A DNA stretch of 64,000 nt from Subtercola boreus (GTDB taxonomy: Bacteria; Actinomycetota; Actinomycetes; Actinomycetales; Microbacteriaceae). Positions within the stretch are counted from its first letter, which is position 1. Each line of letters starts with the position of its first letter. Below, in pieces: positions 12,778 through 21,067 of this stretch. The position numbers and the translations under genes were made by a program. The notes under the pieces were generated by a model. The model saw only the letters and a list, made by a program, of their open reading frames with translations, had not been told where the DNA came from and made no database searches. The stretch covers positions 186,001 through 250,000 of the forward strand of contig NZ_NBXB01000034.1 in assembly GCF_003399635.1 (NCBI RefSeq), given 5' to 3'.

Positions 12778-13488
12778 TCAGCGCGCGGCGGGGGCGGCGG
12801 CGCGGGCGAGCACCGCCGCGACGGTGCGCGGGTCGGCCAGCACGCGGAAGTGGCCGCCCGTGTCCAGCCGCACATTCTCGGCCCCGGCGAGTGCGCTGCC
12901 CTCGGGGATGTGCGGGTCGAAGACGCCGAACACGGAGACGATCCGCGCGTTCGCACTGAGGTCCCGGCCGAGGGCGGAGAGTCCGGCATCCGTCGCCCGG
13001 AACGCTCGGAGCGACCGCAATGGCAGGAACCGTGCGTAGCGGGACCCCCCGAACGGCGCCGCGACGGCGACCATCCCGTCGATGCGCGCGGCGGTCGACG
13101 GCAGCAACATGAGGCGCTTGCCGACCAACCCGCCCTTACTGTGCGCCACGATCACCACGCCGCGGAGGTCGCGCGCGAGAAGGTAGTCGGCGGCGATCCG
13201 CGCGGCCGCATCGAGCGGCACCCGGTTGTTCTGCAGCGCTGTCACCACGTGCACCGGATGCCCGGCCGAGTGCAGCGCCTCGATCGTCGGCCGCAGGAAC
13301 TGCCAGGTCTCGAAGATGCCCGGGATCACGAGCACGGGGCGCGCGCTACCGCTGAGGTACTGGCGCGGGTCGGCCCGCGAGACCGCGGCCCGCGCCTGCC
13401 ACGTCAGAGCGTAGAGGTAGTCGAGCGCCCACCAACGCGCCTCAGCAAGCACCCGCGCGCCCCGCGAGGCCCAGGTGCCGCCGATCAT
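12778..13488 (-). CDS. Alpha/beta hydrolase (lipase-like)
   Basis: 236-aa serine hydrolase. RPVLVIPGIFETWQFLRP forms the first strand and oxyanion region, the nucleophile elbow is AHSKGGLVGK, and the likely acid and base are in FGVFDPHIPEG and TGGHFRVLADP. The elbow form HSKGG and the compact size resemble bacterial triacylglycerol-lipase-like proteins. No signal peptide is seen. ATG at 13486-13488 overlaps the stop of the upstream hydrolase gene. Substrate unknown. Confidence 0.8.
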   Translation of the reverse strand: MIGGTWASRGARVLAEARWWALDYLYALTWQARAAVSRADPRQYLSGSARPVLVIPGIFETWQFLRPTIEALHSAGHPVHVVTALQNNRVPLDAAARIAADYLLARDLRGVVIVAHSKGGLVGKRLMLLPSTAARIDGMVAVAAPFGGSRYARFLPLRSLRAFRATDAGLSALGRDLSANARIVSVFGVFDPHIPEGSALAGAENVRLDTGGHFRVLADPRTVAAVLARAAAPAAR

Positions 13489-14345
13489 CGGCGTTCCCCC
13501 TCCGCAGCCTCAATGCCCTCCGGAGTCTCCGCACCCTCCACGCACTCTGCAGCCGGCGCGCCCACCCCTCCCCGCGACGCCCCCGGCCCGGCCGCAATCG
13601 GCCGCACCAGGCCCAGGATGTGCGCCGCCACACGCCGTGGCGCCGTGAGATGCACGACGTGGCGCTGCCCGCACACCTCAACCAGGCGGGTACCCGGAAC
13701 CGACCCTGCCACGGCGGCGCACCACTCGTGCCGGGCGATGGGATCATCCGTTCCGCGCACCACCAGCACCGGAACCCGCACCCCCGAGAGGCGCTCCCGC
13801 AGCGGGTAGGCGAGCATCGGCGACGTCTCCCGCAGGAACCACCGGAGGCCCGCCCGCGCCGTGTCGGCAAGGGCAGTGCGTTTGACGAACAGCGGCTCGC
13901 CGAGGCTGTCGCGCGCCAGGGCGGCGGTCTGTCGCAGCAGGGTGTCCCGCGACGGGTCGACGACGGGGCCGATGAGCACCAGGTGGGAGACGAGCTCCGG
14001 TCGCTGCAGCGCCAGCTCGGTCACGATCTGGGCCCCCATGGAGTGCCCGATCAGCACGGCATTCGGCAGGTGCAGCGCGTCGAACACTCGGCCGATCATG
14101 CTCGCGTAGGCCTCGATGCTGAGCGGATGCCCGGGGGTCCGCATCCCGCCGAAGCCGGGCAGGTCGAGCGAGAGCGACTCCCCCGCCAGCGCGAGTTCGT
14201 TCTGCAGCCGCGTGCCGTACCGGTGCGAGGACCCGATACCGTGCACGATGACGAACACCGGCCGGCTCATCCGCCCCTCGAGGCTGCTCTGCACCACCCG
14301 GAACTGCAGCCCACCGACGGTGAGCACACGGCCCGCTGCGATCAC
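13485..14345 (-). CDS. Alpha/beta hydrolase
   Basis: 286-aa hydrolase of the classical alpha/beta fold. HGIGSSHRYG near residue 35 forms the oxyanion hole, GHSMGAQIV is the nucleophile elbow, VRGTDDPIA carries the acid and GQRHVVHL the histidine. A Pro/Ala/Glu-rich tail of about 40 residues follows. The start is GTG at 14343-14345, three bases after the preceding stop; homologues include the GGLQFRV strand upstream of the first internal Met, which supports this start. Second last in a four-gene leftward operon (14601-15068, 14349-14591, this gene, 12778-13488). Confidence 0.83.
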   Translation of the reverse strand: MIAAGRVLTVGGLQFRVVQSSLEGRMSRPVFVIVHGIGSSHRYGTRLQNELALAGESLSLDLPGFGGMRTPGHPLSIEAYASMIGRVFDALHLPNAVLIGHSMGAQIVTELALQRPELVSHLVLIGPVVDPSRDTLLRQTAALARDSLGEPLFVKRTALADTARAGLRWFLRETSPMLAYPLRERLSGVRVPVLVVRGTDDPIARHEWCAAVAGSVPGTRLVEVCGQRHVVHLTAPRRVAAHILGLVRPIAAGPGASRGGVGAPAAECVEGAETPEGIEAAEGERR

Positions 14346-14348
14346 AGG

Positions 14349-14591
14349 TCAGCCGCCCGGGCGGTAGGGTGCGTCGTCACGCACGTCGATGCGCTTCGTG
14401 TGCGGCGCGACCTCGGTGACCGCGATGCGGGGTGCCGCGTCGAGCTCGTCGGCCTTCGGCGCGGTCAGGAGTTGTTCGCGTCGCTCTGCGGTGAAACCGC
14501 CGTCGGCGTCGACAGTGTTCTCAGCGGCTGTCGGGTTCTCAGCGTCTGTCGGGTTCTCAGCGTCTGTCGGGTTCTCGGTGTCTGCGGGCAC
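14349..14591 (-). CDS. Small acidic repeat protein, unknown
   Basis: 80-aa protein not recognised. The N-terminus contains three and a half copies of a six-residue repeat (TENPTD, AENPTD, AENPTA, AENTVD), encoded by an 18-bp tandem repeat; the remainder is a conserved-looking AERREQLLTAPKADELDAAP stretch and a hydrophilic tail. GTG start at 14589-14591 follows a TAGCGT -10-like hexamer by six bases. It sits 9 bp after one gene and 3 bp before the hydrolase, so it belongs to the operon. Confidence 0.65.
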   Translation of the reverse strand: MPADTENPTDAENPTDAENPTAAENTVDADGGFTAERREQLLTAPKADELDAAPRIAVTEVAPHTKRIDVRDDAPYRPGG

Positions 14592-14597
14592 GCACTA

Positions 14598-14603
14598 ACG
14601 CTA
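14598..14603 (-). promoter_or_regulatory. Leaderless-type -10 (TAGCGT)
   Basis: TAGCGT six bases before the GTG of the 80-aa gene, overlapping the stop region of the upstream gene. It would allow expression independent of that gene. Confidence 0.4.
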
Positions 14604-15068
14604 ACCCGCGGAACGATTTCGCTCAGGGGGTTGCGCCTCGTGGTGCGGGCGTCCGTGGGTGCGCCGACCCTCTTTCATCTCGGCCTCGAACAGGTGCCGC
14701 CGGCCATCCACGAGGGCGTCGCGGGCCGCCTGCTCGAGCTCGCGGAACGCCGACCAGTAGTTCGCGTCGTAGTCTTCGACGATCTGGAACGTCCACCGCC
14801 CGTCGATCACGTTGCGCCCGACGAGCTCGTCGTCGATCCGGTCGGCGAGCTCCGGATGCCCGCTCTCACGCAGCAGCGCCACGGCCTCCCCCAGGGCGAG
14901 ATCGGCCTGGCCGGTCATCCGGTGGAACCCGTAGAGCAGCCCGCGGGCGTTCTCCACCACCTCGAGCGCCTCGCTGAGCTTGCCGAGTGCCTCGACGGTC
15001 TTGTCGTCGACGCCCTCCGGTCGCAGGTGAGCGGAATCGGGGCCATCGTTCTCAGGGTTGTCGTGCAT
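14601..15068 (-). CDS. Conserved hypothetical protein
   Basis: 155-aa soluble, mostly helical protein; I do not recognise a named family. The central part (GLLYGFHRMTGQADLALGEA, then GRWTFQIVEDYDANYWSAF) looks like a folded domain; the C-terminus is His/Arg/Glu-rich. ATG at 15066-15068 has a strong GGAGG seven bases upstream. First gene of the operon with the two hydrolases. Confidence 0.75.
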   Translation of the reverse strand: MHDNPENDGPDSAHLRPEGVDDKTVEALGKLSEALEVVENARGLLYGFHRMTGQADLALGEAVALLRESGHPELADRIDDELVGRNVIDGRWTFQIVEDYDANYWSAFRELEQAARDALVDGRRHLFEAEMKEGRRTHGRPHHEAQPPERNRSAG

Positions 15069-15146
15069 CCGGATCCTCCAGCGTCGGGGTTCTGACTCAC
15101 ACCCTCGCCGTCGGACCCGCCACAGGCAAGCCCCTTGTGGAGTGCG

Positions 15147-15467
15147 CTACGAGTCTCCGCCCACAGCCGGCTCTCCCACGAATGTGTGCGCCTCGCCGGC
15201 GAGCTCCGGCCAGAGCTGCTGGTCGTCGACACGCACCCAGTCGCGGGCCGGGCTGCCCTCGGCGGCGTGCGCCCGGGCGATGCCGCGCTCCTGCAGGTCG
15301 GCGCCACGCGCGGCGGGCAGTTCGACCACGAGGTCGTCGCCGTCGAGGAACGCGAAGACCGTGCCGTGCACCGTCAGACCGTCGCCGGTCACGGCCACCC
15401 CCTCCTCATCGCGCATCAGAACGGCGAGGTTCTCGTAGCTCTCGGTTGCCGCAACGGAACTGACCAT
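15147..15467 (-). CDS. Hypothetical protein (TfoX-like?)
   Basis: 106-aa protein. The layout YENLAVLMRDEEGV, GTVFAFLDGDDLVVELPAARGADL, GIARAH, then RDWVRV is reminiscent of TfoX N-terminal or YjbR-like small proteins, but the match is weak. ATG at 15465-15467 has GGGAGG at 15475-15480, which decides this start over a longer frame. Stands alone, 78 bp upstream of the next gene on the same strand. Confidence 0.65.
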   Translation of the reverse strand: MVSSVAATESYENLAVLMRDEEGVAVTGDGLTVHGTVFAFLDGDDLVVELPAARGADLQERGIARAHAAEGSPARDWVRVDDQQLWPELAGEAHTFVGEPAVGGDS

Positions 15468-15624
15468 GTTTCTGCCTCCCAGCAGGTCGAACGGCGCGGG
15501 GGTTCGCGATGTGCGACCACCGAACGGCGGCGCAACGGTTTTGCGCTCGCACTGCAACGCTAGCGCGGAGAGAGGCCGGGACCGTCACCGTGAGCAGCGC
15601 GGCCGGTCGACGCCCGCCGAGAGG

Positions 15625-16296
15625 TCAGGATTCGTAGCGTTCGAGCCGCTGCCGGTCATCCGGCCCGATCAGCCCACTGCGGATCGCCTCCTCGCGAAGC
15701 GCCACTTTCGTGCCGACGTCGATTCCCGCCAGCCGGTACTTCCGGCGGATCCGCTTGAGGTGCGACTTCGCGGTCTCCTCGCTGATGTGCAGCAGCGTCG
15801 CGATCCGTTTCGCCGAGTCTCCCGAACTGTAGAGGGCCATCACCCGCCGTTCCTGCGCCGACAGCCGCGACGCGTCGTCGCCTGCCTCGAGCTGCGGGAT
15901 CAACCGGGCAGACACGAAGGTCTCGCCGGAGTGGGCCGCGTGTACGGCCAGCACGATGTTCTCGGCCTGCTCGCTCTTCACGAGGTAGCCGAGGGCGCCG
16001 GCGGCGAGCGCTTCACGCACGACGGCCGGTTCGGAGTACGTGCTCATCACCACCGTCCTGACGCCGACGGTTCCGAGGGCCCGGAGTTTGACCGAGATCG
16101 GCAGGTTGTCGCGCAGGTCGAGGTCGAGCAGCACGACATCCACCGGGAACTGCGGATGCGCCAGCAGGTCCGGCCAGCTGCTCACCGCGGCGACGAGCTC
16201 GATGTCGGTGGTCGCGGCCCTGATCCACTCGCCGAGGGCGGTCAGGAGCATCCGATGGTCATCGACGATCGCGAGTCGGATTCCCGTTGGTGCCAT
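15625..16296 (-). CDS. NarL/FixJ-type response regulator
   Basis: 223-aa DNA-binding response regulator. The receiver domain (about residues 5-125) has the acidic pair in AIVDDH, phospho-acceptor Asp in VVLLDLDL, Thr/Ser in MSTYSE and Lys in YLVKSE. The LuxR-type helix-turn-helix (about 145-215) includes LSAQERRVMALYSSG and ISEETAKSHLKRIRRKY. ATG at 16294-16296; the upstream extension is antisense to the kinase. It is divergent from a histidine kinase and is its probable partner. Confidence 0.88.
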   Translation of the reverse strand: MAPTGIRLAIVDDHRMLLTALGEWIRAATTDIELVAAVSSWPDLLAHPQFPVDVVLLDLDLRDNLPISVKLRALGTVGVRTVVMSTYSEPAVVREALAAGALGYLVKSEQAENIVLAVHAAHSGETFVSARLIPQLEAGDDASRLSAQERRVMALYSSGDSAKRIATLLHISEETAKSHLKRIRRKYRLAGIDVGTKVALREEAIRSGLIGPDDRQRLERYES

Positions 16297-16402
16297 ACAG
16301 GCATCCTGCCAGATCGGAGGGAGCCATCCTGCCGGAACGACACCCGGAAGGGGGGCGCAGGCGAGCGACACCAGCCACGGTGCACTTCGGGGTCCCCCGG
16401 GG

Positions 16403-16408
16403 TAGATT
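16403..16408 (+). promoter_or_regulatory. Leaderless-type -10 of the kinase gene
   Basis: TAGATT followed by six bases and the GTG at 16415, leaving no space for a ribosome-binding site. The response-regulator start on the other strand is preceded by a weaker CAGGAT at the same six-base spacing. Confidence 0.5.
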
Positions 16409-16414
16409 TCAGAG

Positions 16415-17647
16415 GTGACGACACGTTCTGGGGCCAGCCGTCGCCCTGGTTCCCCCGAAGAGGCCCCTCCTGCGGGATTTCGGCTCGGCGCTGTCTGTGC
16501 GCGGGGATTCGGCGTGGTCTTCTGTCTCTCCGCGATGCTCAACCTGGTGGTGCCGCAGCTGGACAGGGCGGGATCGTTTGCCCCCGCCCTGTTCGGGATC
16601 GCCCTCATGATCGCGGGCTTCGTGGTTCTCGGCAGCCGCCAGACCGCCGTGCGTGCGGTACTGGTCTACGGTGCCGGCCTGGCCACAATGACCGCCTTCC
16701 TCCTCCCTGGTGTGGGCGTCGACTCCTCGGCGACACTCGCCACGGTGACCGCCCTCTCGTCGATGGCCGTTCCGTCGTTGCTCGTGGCCGTCGCCGATCG
16801 TCGGTCACTGCCGGTCGTCGCGCTCACCTCTTTCGTGCCCATGCTCGTTCTCGCCGTCGTCGTGACCGCCCCCTCCGGTCGTGCGCCCTTCGTCGCGGTG
16901 GCGGTGGTGGGCGGCTGGATCGCGATGACCTTCGCCGGGCTGTGGCTGGCACGGAGCGTCCGGCGTGCCGACACAGGAGTCGAACGGCTGAGGGAGGGGT
17001 ACGCAGCCGAGCGCCGGTCCACCGAGACGGAAGCGGAACTCCGCTACGGCGCACGGATGCTGCACGACACAGTGCTCGCAACGCTCACGGTCATCGCCCA
17101 TTCCGGCGTCGGGGTGCGTCCGGGCGCGCTTCGCGAACAGGCTGCCGCCGACAGCGCTCTGCTCGCGCAGCTCCGCACGGCGGGCACTCTCGCTGCTCCC
17201 CTGCCGGTGAGGGCGGAGTCGGCGGAGCTGCCGGAGTCGCTGGACTCCCCGGAGTCGCTGGCGGAGCATCCACCGAGCGAGCTCCACGCAGAGGTCGAGA
17301 CGTGGTGCGCCGCCCGCGACTTCAGCGTGACCTGGTACGGCCCGGCCCGGTTGGCTGCGACATCCGCCCAGCTCGACGCTCTCACCCGGGCCGTCATCCA
17401 GTGCCTCGAGAACGTGCGCCGGCACTCGGGCGAGACCGTCGCCGAGATCACCGTCAGCGAGGATGAGGCGCTCGTGCGTGTGGTCGTGACAGACACCGGC
17501 ACGGGCTTCGAGCGGGCCCTCGTTCCCGCGGGTCGCCTCGGGCTGGCCGAATCGGTCGAGGCCAGGATCGCCGCCGTCGGCGGAGTCGCGCGGGTGTTCT
17601 CCTCCCCCGGCCGCGGCACCACGGTGCTCCTGGAGGTTCCGCGATGA
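16415..17647 (+). CDS. Membrane sensor histidine kinase
   Basis: 410-aa kinase. About five hydrophobic segments lie between residues 25 and 180, with no clear extracellular domain. The dimerisation helix carries the phospho-acceptor His in MLHDTVLATL (HisKA_3 style), and the ATPase domain shows N-box VIQCLENVRRHSG and G-box DTGTGFE with a final GRGTTVLLEV. A Ser/Glu/Pro-rich linker (AELPESLDSPESLAEHPP) separates the two. The stop overlaps the next ATG (ATGA), coupling it to a membrane protein. Confidence 0.87.
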   Translation: MTTRSGASRRPGSPEEAPPAGFRLGAVCARGFGVVFCLSAMLNLVVPQLDRAGSFAPALFGIALMIAGFVVLGSRQTAVRAVLVYGAGLATMTAFLLPGVGVDSSATLATVTALSSMAVPSLLVAVADRRSLPVVALTSFVPMLVLAVVVTAPSGRAPFVAVAVVGGWIAMTFAGLWLARSVRRADTGVERLREGYAAERRSTETEAELRYGARMLHDTVLATLTVIAHSGVGVRPGALREQAAADSALLAQLRTAGTLAAPLPVRAESAELPESLDSPESLAEHPPSELHAEVETWCAARDFSVTWYGPARLAATSAQLDALTRAVIQCLENVRRHSGETVAEITVSEDEALVRVVVTDTGTGFERALVPAGRLGLAESVEARIAAVGGVARVFSSPGRGTTVLLEVPR

Positions 17648-18888
17648 GTACGCGGTTCGACCGCGCTGCCTCCGCTAAGTCTGAGCCGTCCACATCCCCC
17701 GCGCCCGACGCGACCAGCACTCTGTCGCAGCTCATCGCGGCGACCAGCGGTGGGCCGGCGGCGATCAGCCGGCTGCGCGCCCGAATCCGCCAGGACAGGA
17801 ATGTGAGCGCCGGCTACCTTGGCCTTGGTTTCGTGGTTCTCGGTGGGCTGCTGATGGTTCGCGGACTCGTCTCTCTGGGGTGGTCCTGGTCGGGCGGACC
17901 GTTCCGCTGGCTGACGCTCCTCGCCTGGGGGCTGCTCATCGTGCTGTTCATCGGGGCAGTGCTGGCGGCGAAGCGGAACGGGGGAATCATCCCCGGTCGC
18001 CTCTCGCGGCTCCTCACCGGCACTGGAGTGCTGTGCATCGCTGTCGACCTCGCGGCCTTCACGATCGACGGCGGCAGAACAGCCCTCTACCCCACGACGA
18101 TGATCGGCTTCGGGGCTTGCCTGCTCGCCTGCCTCCCCCTGCAACCGCTCCGGCGCAGTGTCGTCGGCGCGGTCTGCCTGGCCGTCGGCGGAGGCGGAGC
18201 ACTGGTGGTCGGCTACCTGTTCAACCCGTCCAGTCTCTCCGCCGGGGTCACCGGCCTCCTCCTCGGACTCACACCCGTCGTGGCGGGAATCTCGATGATC
18301 GGTGCCTCGGATCGGTATCTCGGGCGGAAGATCGACCGCGCCGTCACGGAGAGCCTCGTCACCGCATCCGCCGTGGGCCACGGAATGGGTTCGGTCTCGG
18401 AACTGCGGCGGCTCGACAGCGCAGCGGAGACGCTTCTGGCCTCTGTGTCGCGGTTGCCGGCCGACCACCCCATCGATGCCGACACGGCCGCGAAGGCTGA
18501 GCTCCTCGGCGACGACCTCCGGCTCGCACTGCTCTCCGACCACGAACAGACCTGGCTCCAGATCGCGGTGACGGAATCGGAACGACTCAGTCGATCGGTC
18601 ACGATCGACGACCCCGGATTGCTCGCGGCGACACTCGAACCCGGCCGTCGCCGGAACCTGCTCGCCCTGACCTGGCTCTGCGCAGCCACCGCGACCGCGC
18701 CCGTGCTCGAACTGGCCTTCGCCGGATCAGCCGGGGCCGGCGTCGCTCCCCTGACCGTGGTGTTCGCACTCACCGACACGCGGCGACGGGGAATCGATCC
18801 GGCGGTGTGGCCGCTGTTCGACCGGCTCGGCCGGTACACCATAAAGGTGGGGGCGGACCGGGCGCTGGTCCGGGTCGATCTCGGCTGA
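17644..18888 (+). CDS. Membrane protein with degenerate kinase-like C-terminus
   Basis: 414-aa protein with about six to eight transmembrane helices between residues 55 and 225, followed by a cytoplasmic region of 190 residues. That region has the length and rhythm of a DesK-type dimerisation-plus-ATPase module (LRRLDSAAETLLASVSRL, a helical stretch, then a final beta-hairpin TIKVGADRALVRVDLG) but lacks the phospho-acceptor His, N-box and G-box. It is translationally coupled to the intact kinase, so a role as regulatory partner or pseudokinase is likely by inference. No named family recognised. Confidence 0.7.
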   Translation: MSTRFDRAASAKSEPSTSPAPDATSTLSQLIAATSGGPAAISRLRARIRQDRNVSAGYLGLGFVVLGGLLMVRGLVSLGWSWSGGPFRWLTLLAWGLLIVLFIGAVLAAKRNGGIIPGRLSRLLTGTGVLCIAVDLAAFTIDGGRTALYPTTMIGFGACLLACLPLQPLRRSVVGAVCLAVGGGGALVVGYLFNPSSLSAGVTGLLLGLTPVVAGISMIGASDRYLGRKIDRAVTESLVTASAVGHGMGSVSELRRLDSAAETLLASVSRLPADHPIDADTAAKAELLGDDLRLALLSDHEQTWLQIAVTESERLSRSVTIDDPGLLAATLEPGRRRNLLALTWLCAATATAPVLELAFAGSAGAGVAPLTVVFALTDTRRRGIDPAVWPLFDRLGRYTIKVGADRALVRVDLG

Positions 18889-18921
18889 CGCGGCTTCGGT
18901 TATGGCTTCGGCTTCGGCTAT

Positions 18922-18937
18922 GGATGGCAGGCCATCC
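18922..18937. terminator. Short hairpin in convergent gap
   Basis: GGATGG-CAGG-CCATCC, a 6-bp stem with a 4-nt loop between the membrane protein and the small leftward gene. There is no T-tract, as is common in actinobacteria. Confidence 0.4.
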
Positions 18938-18958
18938 GGCCCCCGAACCGTCGCCCCG

Positions 18959-19201
18959 TCAGCGCGCCTCGAGGAACGGCACGCAGAACCCACCGACCGT
19001 CACCACGACCATCCCGATTCCGACGGCGATGCCGGTGTGCAGCCGCTTCCGCCCCGACTCACCGCGGGTCGTCCCCCACATGTATGCGCTGACGTGCACC
19101 CGATGCGCCTCATCGACGAGCTGCTGGGTGCCCGGCAGGCTGAGATCGAGCGAGCCGCTCGCGACCTGCGCCTCGATGCGGGTCGCCTCCTCCAGCGTCA
19201 T
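18959..19201 (-). CDS. Small single-pass membrane protein, unknown
   Basis: 80-aa protein with a soluble N-terminal helix (TLEEATRIEAQVASGSLDL) and one transmembrane helix near the C-terminus (IAVGIGMVVVTVGGF). ATG at 19199-19201 has AGGA about nine bases upstream; a TTG eight codons earlier is an alternative. Not recognised. Confidence 0.65.
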   Translation of the reverse strand: MTLEEATRIEAQVASGSLDLSLPGTQQLVDEAHRVHVSAYMWGTTRGESGRKRLHTGIAVGIGMVVVTVGGFCVPFLEAR

Positions 19202-19257
19202 GAGTTCGTTCCTGCTGCGCTTCAAACCCTCACCGCCCGTTCCGGATGCCCTCCCTC

Positions 19258-19285
19258 AGCCTAGGCACACCATGAGCCTAGGCAC
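19258..19285. repeat. Two direct copies of AGCCTAGGCAC
   Basis: 11-bp direct repeat, start-to-start spacing 17 bp, each copy containing TAGGCT on the minus strand, the commonest -10 hexamer seen in this window. It may hold the promoter of the small membrane protein, about 57 bp upstream of its start. Confidence 0.4.
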
Positions 19286-19374
19286 CAGCCCCCGCCGCGG
19301 CGCAGCCCCACCGTGCCGCACCCTCACCGTGCCGTCGCTTCGTCACGAAGCCTCGTCGTGCCGCAGCGTCCTCG

Positions 19375-20289
19375 TCACACGGCGCGAAGGCTCGAGGCCG
19401 CCGCCTTCCGCACAGCGACGGTCAGCGCATCGAGCAGCGTCGACGCCAGGTTCCAGCGCTGCCAGAACAGTGGCACGTCGGTGGGCTGGCTCGGAGCCAG
19501 CTCGACGAGGTCGCCACGGGCGAGTTCGGCCGCGCACTGCTGCTCGGGCAGCATCCCCCAGCCGAGCCCGGCCACGATCGAACGTGCGAAGTCGGCCGAG
19601 GTCGGCACGAAGTGCCGGGGAGCAGCAGCGGCCCGGGCATCCGGAACCAGCTGGCGGAGGAACCCGCTCTGCAGCTCGTCCCGCCGGTCGAAATCGATGT
19701 GCGGCGCGGTCGACAGCCACGAAGCAAGGTCACCGGAAGCGCCCCGCCACCGCCCGGTGTACGACGGGCTCGCCACCGCCCGGTAGCGCATCACGCCGAG
19801 CGCCGTCACCGAGCATCCCTGCACCGGCTCGGGGTTCGACGTGACCGCCGCCATCACCGAACCGGAGCGCAGCATGGCCGTCGTGTACCCCTGGTCGTCG
19901 CGCCGCACATCGAAGACGACATCGAGGCGCCCGGCCGCGTCGGCCAGCGCCGGCAGGAACCACGTCGCGAGACTGTCGGCGTTCACCGCGACCGGGATCG
20001 CCGGCCACTTCGCGCCCGGGCCCGCTCCCGCCTGGCCGAGATCGGCGAGCGCCTCCGCCTCGACCAGCTGCACCTGGCGGGCGAGCCTCAGCACCACATC
20101 CCCCGCCGATGTCGGCCTCACCGGATTGCTGCGCTCGAGGAGGATCTGGCCCGCCCGCTGCTCCATCGCCTTCACCCGCTGCGAGACCGCCGATGCGGTG
20201 ATGTGCAGGCGGGTTGCGGCAGACTCGAACGTCCCCTCGTCGACCAGCACGATGAGGGTCTCCAACTGCTCCCGCGCGAATCCGTCCAT
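19375..20289 (-). CDS. lysG: LysR-family regulator of lysine/arginine export (ArgP/LysG)
   Basis: 304-aa activator. The N-terminal winged helix-turn-helix (LETLIVLVDEGTFESAATRL, HITASAVSQRVKAMEQ) is characteristic of the ArgP/IciA/LysG branch, and the C-terminal effector domain would bind Lys, Arg or His. It is divergent from a LysE-type exporter with a 68-bp gap, exactly as in Corynebacterium lysG-lysE. The ATG follows a TAAGCT -10 hexamer by six bases. Confidence 0.92.
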   Translation of the reverse strand: MDGFAREQLETLIVLVDEGTFESAATRLHITASAVSQRVKAMEQRAGQILLERSNPVRPTSAGDVVLRLARQVQLVEAEALADLGQAGAGPGAKWPAIPVAVNADSLATWFLPALADAAGRLDVVFDVRRDDQGYTTAMLRSGSVMAAVTSNPEPVQGCSVTALGVMRYRAVASPSYTGRWRGASGDLASWLSTAPHIDFDRRDELQSGFLRQLVPDARAAAAPRHFVPTSADFARSIVAGLGWGMLPEQQCAAELARGDLVELAPSQPTDVPLFWQRWNLASTLLDALTVAVRKAAASSLRAV

Positions 20290-20295
20290 AAGCTG

Positions 20296-20301
20296 AGCTT
20301 A
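20296..20301 (-). promoter_or_regulatory. Leaderless-type -10 of lysG
   Basis: TAAGCT six bases before the lysG ATG. Confidence 0.55.
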
Positions 20302-20345
20302 GGCTTGCTGAAAATCTTTAGCTGGATTCATTCCGCACGGGCCTC

Positions 20346-20351
20346 TACTGT
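20346..20351 (+). promoter_or_regulatory. Leaderless-type -10 of lysE
   Basis: TACTGT six bases before the lysE GTG. The space between this and the lysG promoter is where LysG would be expected to bind. Confidence 0.55.
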
Positions 20352-20357
20352 CAGACC

Positions 20358-20996
20358 GTGCCCGCTTCGGAGACTCTCCTGCCCGCGCTGCTCGGCCTCC
20401 TCACCGGCCTCTCACTGATCATCGCCATCGGTGCCCAGAACGCCTTCGTGCTGCGGCTCGGCATCGAGGGGCAGGGCCGGATGATCGCCGTCGTCGTCTC
20501 GATCTGCGCCCTCTCCGACGCCGTCCTCATCGTCGCCGGAACCCTCGGCATCGGAGCGCTGATCTCGGCTGCTCCCGCCGTTCTGGTGATCATCCGGATC
20601 GTCGGATCGGGGTTCCTGATCGTCTACGGGCTCTTCGCGGCCTACCGTGCCTTCCGTCCGAAAGCGCTCGACCCTTCGGCCTCCACCGACAGCCGGCCTG
20701 CGACACGCCTCTCCACCGCCGCCCTTACCGCCCTCGCCCTCACCTGGCTGAACCCGCACGTCTACCTCGACACCGTGATCTTCCTCGGCTCCGTGGCGAA
20801 CCAGCAGGGCACGTCCGAGCGCTGGTGGTGGGTGGGCGGGGCGATCCTCGCCAGCTTCCTCTGGTTCTTCGGCCTCGGTTTCGGTGCGCGCCTCCTCCGC
20901 CCTGTCTTCGCCCGCCCCGGTGCCTGGCGCGTGCTCGACGCCCTCATCGCCGTGGTGATGCTGGCGCTCGGCCTCCGCATGGCGCTCGGCGCCTGA
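20358..20996 (+). CDS. lysE: LysE/ArgO basic amino acid exporter
   Basis: 212-aa inner membrane exporter with six hydrophobic segments. Family motifs: LSLIIAIGAQNAFVLRLGI in helix 1 and LALTWLNPHVYLDTVIFLG in the middle. It exports lysine and/or arginine when intracellular levels rise, under control of the divergent LysG. GTG start at 20358, apparently leaderless. Confidence 0.95.
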   Translation: MPASETLLPALLGLLTGLSLIIAIGAQNAFVLRLGIEGQGRMIAVVVSICALSDAVLIVAGTLGIGALISAAPAVLVIIRIVGSGFLIVYGLFAAYRAFRPKALDPSASTDSRPATRLSTAALTALALTWLNPHVYLDTVIFLGSVANQQGTSERWWWVGGAILASFLWFFGLGFGARLLRPVFARPGAWRVLDALIAVVMLALGLRMALGA

Positions 20997-21030
20997 CCGT
21001 CGCGAAGCACCCCTCGCCAGATTGGCGGAA

Positions 21031-21067
21031 TGCTTTGAATGTATCTCCAAGTGATACATTCAAAGCA
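21031..21067. promoter_or_regulatory. AbiE operator/promoter palindrome
   Basis: Perfect 15-bp arms TGCTTTGAATGTATC and GATACATTCAAAGCA separated by 7 nt. The right arm contains TACATT (21055-21060), six bases before the abiEi ATG, so the last base of the palindrome is the A of the start codon and the transcript is probably leaderless. AbiEi antitoxins are known to repress their own operon by binding inverted repeats, so this is the expected operator. Confidence 0.8.
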
